A DNA stretch of 64,000 nucleotides from Mycobacterium sp. 852013-51886_SCH5428379 (GCF_001665575.1 NZ_LZSU01000051.1:186001-250000), one strand, 5' to 3'. Shown: positions 27,011 to 36,033, counted from the first letter of the stretch. Numbers and translations: made by a program. Notes: generated from the letters alone by a model not told the origin.

Positions 27011-27436
27011 TCAGCCCGCGAAGATCTCACCGTCTCTGACGGTCACCGGACGCGACGCGAGCGGCTGGACCGCCGGACCCTGTATCACCGAACCGTCCAA
27101 GCGGAAGCGGCTGCCGTGACAGCGGCACACGATCTCGGCCTCTTCCACCGCGGCGACCTTGCACCCGGCGAGCGGACACGTCGACGACAGACCAGTGAAG
27201 GTGCCCGGCGTCGGTTGGGTCACCACGATGTCGTCGACGATCACCCCTGAGCCGACCGGCACGTCTGCGGTCGCGGTGAGTGGCCGGTTCGGGGCAGGGG
27301 CGTCGCCGTCTCCAGTGGACGATTCGTCCGGCTTCCTGCCGTAGGCCGTGCAGGCGGCCAGGACCGCGGTGACCAATCCCAGTCCGGCGCCGAGCACGAC
27401 GTGGCGGCGGGGTGCACCGACGGAATGGATCCGCAT
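27011..27436 (-). CDS. Rieske-type [2Fe-2S] lipoprotein lacking the first His ligand
   Basis: A 141-residue exported lipoprotein: twin-Arg-like PRRHVVLG start, lipobox LAAC near residue 29, Thr/Ser/Asp linker, and a Rieske fold. The first cluster motif reads STCPLAGC, where the usual C-x-H-x-G-C would need His instead of Leu (codon CTC). The second motif, CRCHGSRF, is intact. The cluster may therefore be absent, altered, or ligated differently. Probably an operon with the DUF6529 and secreted proteins upstream. AGAGGAGCAC precedes the ATG. Confidence 0.75.
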   Translation of the reverse strand: MRIHSVGAPRRHVVLGAGLGLVTAVLAACTAYGRKPDESSTGDGDAPAPNRPLTATADVPVGSGVIVDDIVVTQPTPGTFTGLSSTCPLAGCKVAAVEEAEIVCRCHGSRFRLDGSVIQGPAVQPLASRPVTVRDGEIFAG

Positions 27437-27451
27437 GTAGTGCTCCTCTCT

Positions 27452-28015
27452 CTAGAACGTGAGTCCGCTGGTGCGGAAGAACCACAGGGCCGAGGTCAGC
27501 CACACGTAGACCAGGCTGAAGAACACGAGGCCGCCGATGACAGGGATGATCCACGGCGTCAGCCGGCGATGGGTCAACAACAGCATTTTCGACACGAACG
27601 CCCCGTAGAAGAAGCACCCGAACAGCGAGTGAAACAGCACCCGGTTGTCGGCGGAGGAGAACCCGAGCGCATACAGGCAGTGCACGGCAACCGGAGCGGT
27701 GGCGAGAACGGCCAGCCGCCCCGACCACACATGCGCACGCCCGATCCAGCGCGGGGTGCCTGCACGCGGCAGCAGCCGGTACATCGCGAACGCCGACAGC
27801 AGCTGAAACAGGGCGAGAACGACGGCGAGAGTGGCGAGCCATGACTTGACCGCCGTGCCGCTCGAGAAGCCGGCCAGGTTGACCGAGAAGAACCGGGGTT
27901 CGTGCGTCACTGCGAATGCACCCAGGGCGACGGCGGTCAGCGCCCCGGCGGCGACGGCGGCAGCCGCCGGCCAGCCTCTGTGCGTCGTCGAGATCGGCTG
28001 GGTCGCCTCAGTCAT
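27452..28015 (-). CDS. DUF6529-like, cytochrome b561-type membrane protein
   Basis: A 187-residue protein with about five transmembrane segments. Conserved-looking histidines sit in membrane segments: RAHVWSGR, AVHCLYALG and LFHSLFGCFFYG, the arrangement expected for b-heme ligands. Actinobacterial DUF6529 proteins are commonly found beside Rieske lipoproteins, as here (15 bases upstream of the Rieske gene). It overlaps the upstream gene by 8 bases. Electron transfer to the Rieske partner is inferred. Confidence 0.65.
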   Translation of the reverse strand: MTEATQPISTTHRGWPAAAAVAAGALTAVALGAFAVTHEPRFFSVNLAGFSSGTAVKSWLATLAVVLALFQLLSAFAMYRLLPRAGTPRWIGRAHVWSGRLAVLATAPVAVHCLYALGFSSADNRVLFHSLFGCFFYGAFVSKMLLLTHRRLTPWIIPVIGGLVFFSLVYVWLTSALWFFRTSGLTF

Positions 28016-28442
28016 CGGTGGGCCTCACCGGGCGGGCGTAGAAGCTCCAGCTGTCGCCCTCGACGGTGAGGGTGCCGGTGATGCCGGCCGGCGTGATCCG
28101 GCCGATGAGGCGACCGCTGCCTCCCGGGTCGGTGAGGTCGAGGGAGGCCGCGGAGGTGCGGCCCTGCAACCATTTTGCGATACCCCGGTTGTCGCAGGCG
28201 TATGCGCGGGCGCGGTCACCGTCGATGTCGACGTCGACGACCAGGGGCGATTCGGCGGTGCGGATCTCCGCCCGGTAGCGGGCCTGCCGCGGTGTCACCG
28301 GCGGTGCCGGGACCGTTGCGGTGACCGGGGCCAGGGCGGGGGATTGCACGGGTGCGGACTCGTGCGAGCCATTGGCGAGCCAGACCGCCGCTCCGGCGGC
28401 GGCGACGGCGCCCAGCGTGATGAGCGGGCTGCGGTGCGTCAT
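28008..28442 (-). CDS. Exported hypothetical protein of the Rieske operon
   Basis: About 144 residues: signal or anchor segment (residues 8-24), Pro/Ala-rich linker (about 30-50), then a beta-rich domain with a lone Cys (AYACDNRGIAKW) and a DSWSFYARPV ending. The ATG at 28442 is preferred over 28451 because GAGGA is 9 bases from it. The 3' end overlaps the DUF6529 gene by 8 bases, so the three genes are coupled. Not recognised; the domain looks like a small binding module rather than an enzyme. Confidence 0.6.
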   Translation of the reverse strand: MTHRSPLITLGAVAAAGAAVWLANGSHESAPVQSPALAPVTATVPAPPVTPRQARYRAEIRTAESPLVVDVDIDGDRARAYACDNRGIAKWLQGRTSAASLDLTDPGGSGRLIGRITPAGITGTLTVEGDSWSFYARPVRPTDD

Positions 28443-28517
28443 GGACGTCATTCCTCATCGGTCGGTGGTCTGTGATCGGGGGTAGGCAGAACGGGTCGGC
28501 GCACGAGCGGTGGGACA

Positions 28518-29822
28518 TCAGCGCACCCGCGCGCCGCGCTCGGCGATCACCTCGTCGATGAGAGCGGCGATCTCCGCCACCCCGTCCCGGCGGGCCAGCG
28601 CCGCCTGCAGGCGGCACGCGTTGTCCCGGTAGCTCCGGCGATCCAGGACGGTGCGCACCGCGGCGCGCACGGCATGCGGCGACGGCGTCCCCGTCTTCAG
28701 GTTCACCCCCGCACCGCTCCAGGCGACGCGGGCGGCGACCTCGGGTTTGTCCTCGGTGTCGCCCGCTACGACCATCGGGACACCGGCCGCCAGCGCGCGC
28801 TGCACGGCGCCGTAGCCGCCGTTGGTGACCATGACGTCCACCTTGGGTAGCAGTACGTCGTGCGGAAGGTATTCGGAGACATAGGCATTGGCAGGTAACC
28901 GGTCGCCGAGCGCGGACACCGGCCTGCCGCCGGTGGTGGCCACGACCGTCACCTCCGTGTCGGCGAGCGCCTCGATGGTCGGGGCCAGCAGGCGGGTGAG
29001 GTCGGCGTTGTCGATCGTGCCCTGGGTGACGTGGACTACCGGCCTGTCGCCGTCGAGGACGTGCCACCACGAGGGCGGCCGGAAGCCGATCGTCGGCGCG
29101 GGGTGGACTGCGCCGACGTAGCGCACGTTGGACGGCAGATCGGAACGTGGATAGTCGAATTCTGGGACGGTCGGGGCGATACAGCGGTCTGCGAGCAGTC
29201 CGGAATCGGTGACGAACACCGGCAGGCGGGGTGCATTCAGGCGGTCGAGCAGGTGGTTGGCCGCGGCGTGCGATCCGCGCAGCAGCACCCGCTGGGTCAG
29301 TGCCGTCAGCGCCCGGTTGCGGAGGCGACCGAACGGGGACGACGACGGGTGCAGCCCGAGGCCAGTCGGTCCGGTGTCACGGCTGCTGATGAACAGCGGA
29401 GTGGTGGAGTAGGTCAGGATCGGTGGGCGCGCGGCTGGGTCACCGAGCAGGAACGGCAGGATGCCGAAGAACATTGCGTCGGAGATGACCGCGTCGAATC
29501 GGTTGTGGGAGAACAGGTCTGCGAGCGCAGCGCTCTGATGGGGCATCGGCTTGACAAAGATGTTGGTGATGTCGAAATCCACCCGGTGGATACCGGTCGT
29601 CGAGGAGCGGCCGGGGAACTGCTCGTCGAGTCGGGCCTCGTCGAGGTCGGTCTGCGGTGGCAGAGCCCGGTGCCGGGCGCCGGCGGCGCTGACTTTCGCT
29701 GCGTGCGCGGCGGCGGTCAGCACGGTGACGTGGTCACCGCGGTCGACCAGTCCGCGGGCGAGGTTGAGCAGGGGTCCGATGTGGCCGATCGGCGACATCG
29801 AGGTGATCAGGATCTGCGGCAT
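28518..29822 (-). CDS. GT1-family (MGT/UGT-like) glycosyltransferase
   Basis: A 434-residue GT-B glycosyltransferase. The N-terminal acceptor domain opens with ILITSMSPIGHIGPLLNLA, including the catalytic-type His after G (IGHI). The C-terminal donor domain has VHVTQGTIDN, EYLPHDVLLPKVDVMVTNGGYGAV and GVPMVVAGDTEDKPE, the nucleotide-sugar binding signature. Related mycobacterial enzymes glycosylate lipids such as phenolglycolipids and glycopeptidolipids. No lipid biosynthesis cluster is nearby, so the acceptor is unknown. GGGAGCAG precedes the ATG. Confidence 0.87.
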   Translation of the reverse strand: MPQILITSMSPIGHIGPLLNLARGLVDRGDHVTVLTAAAHAAKVSAAGARHRALPPQTDLDEARLDEQFPGRSSTTGIHRVDFDITNIFVKPMPHQSAALADLFSHNRFDAVISDAMFFGILPFLLGDPAARPPILTYSTTPLFISSRDTGPTGLGLHPSSSPFGRLRNRALTALTQRVLLRGSHAAANHLLDRLNAPRLPVFVTDSGLLADRCIAPTVPEFDYPRSDLPSNVRYVGAVHPAPTIGFRPPSWWHVLDGDRPVVHVTQGTIDNADLTRLLAPTIEALADTEVTVVATTGGRPVSALGDRLPANAYVSEYLPHDVLLPKVDVMVTNGGYGAVQRALAAGVPMVVAGDTEDKPEVAARVAWSGAGVNLKTGTPSPHAVRAAVRTVLDRRSYRDNACRLQAALARRDGVAEIAALIDEVIAERGARVR

Positions 29823-29925
29823 GGACTGCTCCCGTCTGGACGTTTCATCGGAATTCGATGGTCAGCCAGACGGTGTAGGTGGAGCTTGGAGGTTTTGTGG
29901 AGATCCGGTGGAGATCAGGCGAACG

Positions 29926-30750
29926 TCAGCGGGTGATCCGGTCGGGACGGGTGTAGACGTTCATCGACTCGCCGCGCAGAAACGCGACCAGGGTCAGCCC
30001 GGACTGGGCGGCCAGATCGACCGCCAGTGACGACGGCGCGGACACCGCGGCCATGATCGGGATACCCGCCATGACCGCCTTTTGCGTCAGCTCGAAGGAT
30101 GCCCGGCCGCTGACCAGTAACACAGTGCCGTTCAGCGGGATTCGGCCGGCCTCGAGGGCCCAGCCGATCACCTTGTCGACGGCGTTGTGCCTGCCGATGT
30201 CCTCGCGCACCACCAGCATCTCCCCGTCGGTGGTGAACAGCGCGGCGGCATGAAGTCCCCCCGTGCTGGCGAACACCTTCTGCGACTTGCGCAGCCGGCC
30301 CGGCATCGCCGACAGCGCGGCGGCCGACACCCGCGACGGCTCGTCACCGGGGCAGTGCCTGCTGGTCAGACGCACCGCCTCCAGGGACGCCTTTCCGCAC
30401 ACTCCGCAGGACGAGGTGGTGTAGAAGTTGCGGCGCATGTCGGTGCTCGGCGGCGGCACGTGCGGCGCGAGGGCGACGTCGAGGACGTTGTAGGAGTTGA
30501 CCCCGTCCGAATCAGCGCCGCGGCAATAGCGCACGGTCAGCACGTCGTCGCGGTGGCCGATGACCCCTTCGGTGAGCAGGAAGCCTTGGGCGAGTTCAAC
30601 ATCCGCGCCCGGTGTGCGCATGGTGACCGTCAACGGTTCACCGCTGAGCCGAATCTCGAGGGGTTCCTCGACCACCAGGGTCTCCGGGCGCGCGACGCTG
30701 TCGACCGCGGTGACGTGATGCGCGCGCCTGCGCGCAGTGACCCGGCCCAT
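29926..30750 (-). CDS. fdhD: Formate dehydrogenase accessory sulfurtransferase FdhD
   Basis: A 274-residue protein that transfers sulfur from a cysteine desulfurase to the molybdenum cofactor of formate dehydrogenase-type enzymes. The sulfur-carrying motif is [10 protein letters not shown] near residues 117-126; the nucleotide-binding [11 protein letters not shown] and [10 protein letters not shown] regions follow. Length is close to M. tuberculosis Rv2899c. It is relevant to the molybdopterin oxidoreductase at the right end of the window, though 33 kb away. Confidence 0.93.
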   Translation of the reverse strand: MGRVTARRRAHHVTAVDSVARPETLVVEEPLEIRLSGEPLTVTMRTPGADVELAQGFLLTEGVIGHRDDVLTVRYCRGADSDGVNSYNVLDVALAPHVPPPSTDMRRNFYTTSSCGVCGKASLEAVRLTSRHCPGDEPSRVSAAALSAMPGRLRKSQKVFASTGGLHAAALFTTDGEMLVVREDIGRHNAVDKVIGWALEAGRIPLNGTVLLVSGRASFELTQKAVMAGIPIMAAVSAPSSLAVDLAAQSGLTLVAFLRGESMNVYTRPDRITR

Positions 30751-30793
30751 GACTCAAGCCTATAGGCGGCCGATCAGACGGCGCCCCGCACGC

Positions 30794-31273
30794 TCAGCGG
30801 CCGGCCACGCCGTCGGCGAGCAGCGCGGGCGCCTCGGGACCACCGTCGAGCGCGCGGGTGGTGCGCACCGCGATCCGCCACCGCCCGTCGATGCGGCGCA
30901 GCCGGAAGTGGTTCGCCGCGGCGCGCCACACCGCGAAACCCTCCGCGCGCCGGGTCACCACGATCGATTCGCACACCGCGACCGCGGAGTCGCCGTCGAC
31001 CGTCACGACGGCAGGCCCGAGGAAGTGGCAGCACCCACGGGCGATCAGGCCCCGGTGGCCGTCGGAGCGCACCATGGCCGCCACCTCGTCGCTGCTGCGC
31101 ATCTGCCACCCCTCGACGTCGTAGACGCCGTCGGCGGCCCACAGTGCGGCCGCGGCGTCGGACTCCCCGGCGTCCACCAGGGGCCCGTACGACGCGATCA
31201 GCCGCTCGACGGCGCGTTCGTCCTCCATGCGTTGGACCCGGCGTTCCAGCCGTGCCAGCGCGTCGTCGTTCAT
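30794..31273 (-). CDS. SnoaL/NTF2-like fold protein
   Basis: A 159-residue single-domain protein with the NTF2-like pattern: an N-terminal helix with RRVQRMEDERAVERLIASYGPLVDAGE, a W-A-x-D-G-V-Y strand, and RRIDGRWRIAVRTT near residue 130. Such proteins in actinobacteria are isomerases, hydratases or ring-hydroxylating accessory proteins for sterols and aromatics. The start overlaps the SDR stop (ATGA), so they are translated together and may act on one substrate. No catalytic residue can be assigned. Confidence 0.78.
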   Translation of the reverse strand: MNDDALARLERRVQRMEDERAVERLIASYGPLVDAGESDAAAALWAADGVYDVEGWQMRSSDEVAAMVRSDGHRGLIARGCCHFLGPAVVTVDGDSAVAVCESIVVTRRAEGFAVWRAAANHFRLRRIDGRWRIAVRTTRALDGGPEAPALLADGVAGR

Positions 31274-32082
31274 GTGTTCGCCTTCCCGGGGTCGCCGGCG
31301 CCGATGAGCCGCTGCATGAACTCGTGGGTGCCCAGCACCAGCTTGCGCCGGTCCGGGTCGTTGCGGCGGGCCACGTCGTCGGCGTTGCCGCCGGCCACGT
31401 ACACCGGTCCGTCGGCCAGATGCGCCAGCCCCTCACGCGCGACGTCGGCCGGTTCGGCGACCCGCAGGCCCGGCAGGTCGAAGTTGAGGCCTACGCGCTC
31501 CATCGCGGGGGTGCGCGTGACACCGAGCACCAACTCCAAGACGTGGACGTCGTGGTCGCGCAGTTCCAGCCACAGGCTCTCGGCAAAGATGCGCCCGAAC
31601 GCCTTGACCCCGCCGTAGACGGTGTGGCGGACCGATCCGAGATAACCGGCCATGGATCCGACCATGAGAATTCCGCCGCGCCTGCGCTCGCGCATGGGCC
31701 TGCCGAAATGCTGTACCAAAGCCAGCATGGTCGTGATGTTCAGGTCGAGCACCTGCTGGAACTCGGCGAGCTCACCGTCGAGGAAGTCCTCGCTGCAGGT
31801 GTTGGCGCCCGCGTTGTAGATCAGCAGCCCGACCTCGACGTCGGCGACGGTGTCGATCACCCGCGGCACAGCGTCGGGGGCCACGAGATCCACCGCGAGG
31901 GTGCGCACCTCGACGCCGCGCGCCCGGCAGTCCGCAGCCGTCTGATCCAGCGGTCCGGGCTTGCGCGCCACCAGCATCAGATTCAGTCCGGCGTCGGCCA
32001 GTTGGCGCGCGAACTCGGCGCCCACCCCTTCCGATCCGCCCGCGATGATCGCCCACGGTCCGTATCGCGTCATGTCAGTCAT
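31270..32082 (-). CDS. Short-chain dehydrogenase/reductase (SDR)
   Basis: A 270-residue Rossmann-fold oxidoreductase. The cofactor loop is GGSEGVG near residues 15-21, the NAG motif in IYNAGAN near 89, Ser in MVGSMAGYLGS and the catalytic YGGVK near 157-161. The Arg after the second strand (ARKPG) suggests NADP. Substrate unknown; the coupled NTF2-like gene suggests ketone or sterol metabolism. GGGAGGA precedes the ATG. Confidence 0.85.
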   Translation of the reverse strand: MTDMTRYGPWAIIAGGSEGVGAEFARQLADAGLNLMLVARKPGPLDQTAADCRARGVEVRTLAVDLVAPDAVPRVIDTVADVEVGLLIYNAGANTCSEDFLDGELAEFQQVLDLNITTMLALVQHFGRPMRERRRGGILMVGSMAGYLGSVRHTVYGGVKAFGRIFAESLWLELRDHDVHVLELVLGVTRTPAMERVGLNFDLPGLRVAEPADVAREGLAHLADGPVYVAGGNADDVARRNDPDRRKLVLGTHEFMQRLIGAGDPGKANT

Positions 32083-32123
32083 GGCTGCATCCTCCCGCAG
32101 CGCCGAGGTGGCCCGGCACCGCG

Positions 32124-32804
32124 TCAGGTGCGGGTGACGATCATCGTCTGGTCATAGATTTGCCACGCCGCAACGAACGTGTCGATGGACACCTGTTCGT
32201 CGGCGCCGTTCTCGACACCGCTGTCATTGAGGTGGACCATCCCCGTACCGGTGTCCACGCCGGTGACGACCAGACCGTGCGCTGACCCGTCGGAGTCGTC
32301 CTCCTGATTCCAGATCTTCCAGGCGTCGACGATCGCGATCACCTTGCGGCCCTGGCCGAGGTACTGCTCGAGCGCGTCGATCCCGGCGTCGATGTTGCCG
32401 TCCCTGCCGCCCCGGTCGGCATCGGTGTAGTCCGATTCGATGCCGTAGGCGCGCAGCAGCGCGGGCACGTCGGCGCCGTTGGTGCCGGCTCCGCCGTCGG
32501 GGTCGGATGGGTCGTCCGGGGTGTAGATGGGCCCCGGGTGCGACTCGCTGGGCGTCCGGGAGGCGGTGGCGATGATGTCCTGCTCGGAGGGCAGGTCACC
32601 GGTGACCTGCCCGATCACGTCGGCGGTGGCCATCAGCACGCAGTCGCCTTCGGTCTGCTGCGCCCAGTACTGGGCAGCCCCGGCCGGATCGCCGTACAGA
32701 GTGCCGGATTCGCTGGCCGCGGCGGTGGCGGCCGTTCCGAAGGCAGCCGCACCGATCATGGTGGCGACGACGGCCGCGCGGGCCATGTTGACGAGTCTGC
32801 GCAT
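32124..32804 (-). CDS. Secreted C39-like cysteine peptidase family protein (copy 3 of 3)
   Basis: A 226-residue exported protein, the most diverged of the three paralogues. Signal peptide ends near AAA-S (residue 31). It keeps QQTEGDC (Gln and Cys), ADVIGQVTG, AHGLVVTG (His) and HLNDSG, with a Gly/Asp-rich insertion before the His half (PDGGAG and DRGGRDGN). AGGAGGACACC precedes the ATG. It stands alone between the SDR pair and the TetR gene. Peptidase activity is inferred from the triad order. Confidence 0.72.
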   Translation of the reverse strand: MRRLVNMARAAVVATMIGAAAFGTAATAAASESGTLYGDPAGAAQYWAQQTEGDCVLMATADVIGQVTGDLPSEQDIIATASRTPSESHPGPIYTPDDPSDPDGGAGTNGADVPALLRAYGIESDYTDADRGGRDGNIDAGIDALEQYLGQGRKVIAIVDAWKIWNQEDDSDGSAHGLVVTGVDTGTGMVHLNDSGVENGADEQVSIDTFVAAWQIYDQTMIVTRT

Positions 32805-32849
32805 GGTGTCCTCCTGGTCGGCGCCGGTGTGGCGGTTCGACCATGAGAC

Positions 32850-33500
32850 TCAGTCGTCACCCTCCACGGATGGTTGGCGCATTCTTGGAGCGGACGGCTG
32901 CAGATACGTCACGATCGCGTTCGTGAGGCCGCGCCGCGCGAGGTCGAGGTCGTAGTACGACCCGAGTTGGCGTTCGGAGACCAGCCCGCGCATGGCGCCG
33001 GGGATGAACGAGGCGACCTCGCGCACCCGTTCCGGGTCGACGTCTACGTCGGCGAAGGCCGTCTGGCAGTCGGCGATCCAGTTGCGGCCCCACGACTGCA
33101 GTTCCGCGGCGGTCTGGGGATACAGCCGTTCCAACTCGGCGCCGTCGCGGGGGAGAGCGGCGCGCAGCGTCTCGATGGCCCGCGAGTCGGGCGCCGAGAG
33201 ACCGTCGAAAAGCAGGTCGATAATCGCCGAAACACGTTCCCTCAGGGGTGCTTCCGGTGTCGCCATGGACGGCAGCTGGCCGCGGCGCTCGGCGGTGCGG
33301 GCGAGCACGGCGGCCCAGAGGCCGTCGATGTCGCCGAACTGGTACTTCACCGCACCCCAGGTGGCGCCGGCGTCCTTGGCGATGCGGTTGGCCGACGCGG
33401 CGGCGACGTCCCCGGTGGCCAAGGCGCGCAACGCGGCGTCCAGCATCCCGTCGCGGGTCGCCTGTCCGCGGCGGTTCGTACGCCTCGCCGTTTCTGCCAC
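32850..33500 (-). CDS. TetR-family transcriptional regulator
   Basis: A 216-residue regulator. The N-terminal helix-turn-helix is around residues 38-58 (SANRIAKDAGATWGAVKYQFG), the rest is the helical ligand-binding domain. It is divergent from the Rieske oxygenase gene with only 36 bases between start codons, so it very likely controls that gene and itself in response to an oxygenase substrate. The GTG start has a -10 box 7 bases before it. Confidence 0.88.
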   Translation of the reverse strand: MAETARRTNRRGQATRDGMLDAALRALATGDVAAASANRIAKDAGATWGAVKYQFGDIDGLWAAVLARTAERRGQLPSMATPEAPLRERVSAIIDLLFDGLSAPDSRAIETLRAALPRDGAELERLYPQTAAELQSWGRNWIADCQTAFADVDVDPERVREVASFIPGAMRGLVSERQLGSYYDLDLARRGLTNAIVTYLQPSAPRMRQPSVEGDD

Positions 33501-33507
33501 TTGACGA

Positions 33508-33513
33508 ATCGTA
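33508..33513 (-). promoter_or_regulatory. -10 box TACGAT of the TetR gene
   Basis: TACGAT on the minus strand ends 7 bases before the GTG at 33500: a leaderless promoter inside the 36-base divergent intergenic region, where any TetR operator must also lie. Confidence 0.5.
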
Positions 33514-33536
33514 GAGGCTTCTGTGATTCTCGTCCA

Positions 33537-34571
33537 ATGGCGAAGCCGCCGCTATCGATGAAGCCGACAGGCTGGTTCCAGGTCGCGTGGTCCGACGAGA
33601 TCGGCGTGGGCGATGTGCACCGGATGAAGTATTTCGGCCGGGAGATGGTGGCGTGGCGGGCCGAGTCCGGCCGCCTGACGGTGATGGACGCCTACTGCGA
33701 GCACCTCGGCGCGCACCTCGGTCACGGCGGTCACGTCGAGGGCGAGGTCATCCAGTGCCCGTTCCACGGCTGGCAGTGGAACCACGAGGGCCGCAACGTC
33801 TGCATCCCCTACGAGCCGAGGCCCAATCGTGGCCGGCGGATGCGCACCTATCCCGTCACCGAACGCAACGAGTCGGTCTACATCTGGCACGACGTCGACG
33901 GCCGCGAGCCCTACTTCGAGGCGCCCGACGTCTTTTCCTCGTTCGACGACGGAGAGGGCGGGGCCACCGCCGAGCAGTACTACCCGCAGCAGCGGCTGTT
34001 CCGCGAAGGCCTCGAACTGCACCCGCAGTACGTGCTGGAAAACGGTGTCGACTTCGCCCACTTCAAGTTCGTCCACCAGACCCCGATCGTCCCGGTGTTC
34101 ACCCGCCACGACTTCGCCGCACCCGTGTCCTACGTCGACTTCACCATCACCTTCGAGGGAGACGATCAACAGAAGATCGAAGACGTCGGCAGCGGCGTCG
34201 AGGCGATCAACGGCGGGCTCGGCATCGCGGTGACCAAGAGCTGGGGCATGGTCGACAACCGGACGATCTCGGCGATCACCCCGGTCGACGACTCCACCTC
34301 CGACGTGCGGTTCATGGTCTACATCGGCCGCACGCCCGGCCGCGACGACCAGCGCGCCCACGACAAGGCCGCGATGTTCGGCCAGGAGGTCATCCGACAG
34401 TTCACCCAGGACATCCACATCTGGAGTCACCAGCGCTATTCGGATCCCCCCGCCCTGTCCAGCACCGAGTTCGAGGGCTTCACCGCGATCCGCAACTGGG
34501 CCCGACAGTTCTACCCGGACGGAATCGGCGGTAGCGCTGCCGAGGTCTACGCCGCCCTGCAGAAAGGCTGA
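33537..34571 (+). CDS. Rieske non-heme iron oxygenase (KshA-like)
   Basis: A 344-residue terminal oxygenase. The Rieske motif CEHLGAHLGHGG then CPFHGWQW lies near residues 62-85 with all four ligands present. The mononuclear iron site has the bridging Asp in NGVDFAHFKFVH near residue 170, with two His, as in 3-ketosteroid 9-alpha-hydroxylase KshA and related enzymes. ATG 33537 starts MAKPPLSMKPTGW; the frame is open upstream across the TetR gene but without homology. A dehydrogenase gene follows after 3 bases. Substrate likely a steroid, terpenoid or aromatic; not determinable. Confidence 0.87.
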   Translation: MAKPPLSMKPTGWFQVAWSDEIGVGDVHRMKYFGREMVAWRAESGRLTVMDAYCEHLGAHLGHGGHVEGEVIQCPFHGWQWNHEGRNVCIPYEPRPNRGRRMRTYPVTERNESVYIWHDVDGREPYFEAPDVFSSFDDGEGGATAEQYYPQQRLFREGLELHPQYVLENGVDFAHFKFVHQTPIVPVFTRHDFAAPVSYVDFTITFEGDDQQKIEDVGSGVEAINGGLGIAVTKSWGMVDNRTISAITPVDDSTSDVRFMVYIGRTPGRDDQRAHDKAAMFGQEVIRQFTQDIHIWSHQRYSDPPALSSTEFEGFTAIRNWARQFYPDGIGGSAAEVYAALQKG

Positions 34572-34574
34572 ACC

Positions 34575-35654
34575 ATGCCCGCTCCCATCCGCGTATTCCA
34601 GGTCGCGACCGGAAACGTCGGTACCGAGATGATCAAGCGCATCAGCGCCCATCCCGACCTCGAACTGATCGGTCTGCACTGCTACACCCCGGAGAAGGTG
34701 GGCCGCGACGCCGGCGAGATCGTCGGGCTGCCGCCGATCGGCGTGACGGCCACCGGATCGGTGGACGAGATCATCGCCGCGCGCCCCGACGTGATGACAT
34801 TCCACGGCGTCTTCCCCGACGAGGACCTCTACGTGCAGGTGCTCGAGGCCGGGATCGACATCGTCACCACCGCCGACTGGATCACCGGCTGGCACCGCGA
34901 CCACAACCATCCGCACCACTCCGGAAAGCCGGTGAGCCGACTGCTGGCCGAGGCGTGTGAGAAGGGTGGATCGACGTTCTACGGGACCGGGATGAACCCG
35001 GGCGTCAACCAGATCCTGGGTGTGGTGTGTTCGGCCGACGTCGCCGAGATCGAGAACGTCACCACCATCGAATCGGTCGACGTGTCGTGCCACCACAGCC
35101 GCGACACCTGGATCGAGGTCGGTTACGGCCTCCCGGTCGACGACCCGTCCATCCCGGGCAAGCTCGAGAAGTACACGCGGGTGTTCGCCGACAGCGTGCT
35201 GATGATGGCCGACTGCTTCGACGTGCAACTCGACGAGGTCACCTTCTCGTACGAACTCGGCGCGTGCACCAAGGACGTCGACCTCGGCTGGTACCGGTTG
35301 CCCAAGGGTTCGCTGGGCGGGAACTACCTGAAGTACCAGGGCATGGTCGACGGCGTGCCCCGCATCGAGACGCATCTGGAGTGGCAGATGACGCCGCACA
35401 CCGATCCCAGCTGGGACATCAAGGGCTGCTACATCACGCAGATCACCGGCGACCCGCACATCTACAACAAGCACATGATCTTCCCGAAGCCCGGCGTCGA
35501 CCTGTCGGATCCGGCGTCGTTCGCCTCGATCGGGATGACCGTCACAGGACTGCCCGCGCTCAACGCGATCAAATCCGTGGTTGCGGCCCCGCCGGGTCTG
35601 TTGACCAGTGCGGACCTTCCGCTGCGGGGGTTCGCCGGACGGTTCAAGATCTGA
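34575..35654 (+). CDS. NAD(P)-binding dihydrodipicolinate-reductase-like dehydrogenase
   Basis: A 359-residue protein with an N-terminal Rossmann fold (FQVATGNVGTEMIKRI near residues 8-23) and the DapB-like C-terminal region, including GTGMNPGVNQ near 138-147. Members of this group include 2,4-diaminopentanoate dehydrogenase and many actinobacterial catabolic enzymes next to Rieske oxygenases. It begins 3 bases after the oxygenase stop, so it is one operon. It probably processes the oxygenase product. Confidence 0.8.
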   Translation: MPAPIRVFQVATGNVGTEMIKRISAHPDLELIGLHCYTPEKVGRDAGEIVGLPPIGVTATGSVDEIIAARPDVMTFHGVFPDEDLYVQVLEAGIDIVTTADWITGWHRDHNHPHHSGKPVSRLLAEACEKGGSTFYGTGMNPGVNQILGVVCSADVAEIENVTTIESVDVSCHHSRDTWIEVGYGLPVDDPSIPGKLEKYTRVFADSVLMMADCFDVQLDEVTFSYELGACTKDVDLGWYRLPKGSLGGNYLKYQGMVDGVPRIETHLEWQMTPHTDPSWDIKGCYITQITGDPHIYNKHMIFPKPGVDLSDPASFASIGMTVTGLPALNAIKSVVAAPPGLLTSADLPLRGFAGRFKI

Positions 35655-35739
35655 TCTGCGACCCGCCGTTCACCGGATCGACATCCATTCGCGGCGCGCG
35701 CCGGGGTGCGCCGCGGCCGGAGCTCGTCACAATGGAGGG

Positions 35740-35880
35740 ATGAACGCGCACACACCGCTGCGGCACACCGCCTGGCGTGACCCGCTGTCCGTGGGCTGGC
35801 GCGCGCATCGACAGATCCTGATGCTGCGCTTCCGGTGGCATGACCGCCGGTCGACCCGACCGGAGAGTGCTAGCAGCTAG
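35740..35880 (+). CDS. Possible small basic protein (46 aa)
   Basis: An ATG frame encoding a 46-residue basic peptide (many Arg and His, one Trp-rich part GWRAHRQILMLRFRWHD). A GGAGGG abuts the ATG, which is too close to act as a normal ribosome site. No recognised family. Could be chance. Confidence 0.25.
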   Translation: MNAHTPLRHTAWRDPLSVGWRAHRQILMLRFRWHDRRSTRPESASS

Positions 35881-35895
35881 CTACCGGCCGGTAAC

Positions 35896-35913
35896 CATTC
35901 TCTTAGGAGAATG
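35896..35913. promoter_or_regulatory. Palindrome CATTCTC-TTAG-GAGAATG upstream of korA
   Basis: Perfect 7-bp arms with a 4-base centre. It contains TTCTCTTAGG (35898-35907), whose exact reverse complement CCTAAGAGAA recurs at 36034-36043, and a near copy TTCTCTAAAGG at 35917. Candidate operator of korAB. Confidence 0.45.
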
Positions 35914-36033
35914 CCGTTCTCTAAAGGTGACGAAGACCACATCCGCGCCCAAAATGCCTCGTCTTCACGTCGCTGAGCAGCGCATATCCCGAACCCCAGA
36001 CTGCGGTGGCCGAACACGTGTGGTAGGGGTCCG

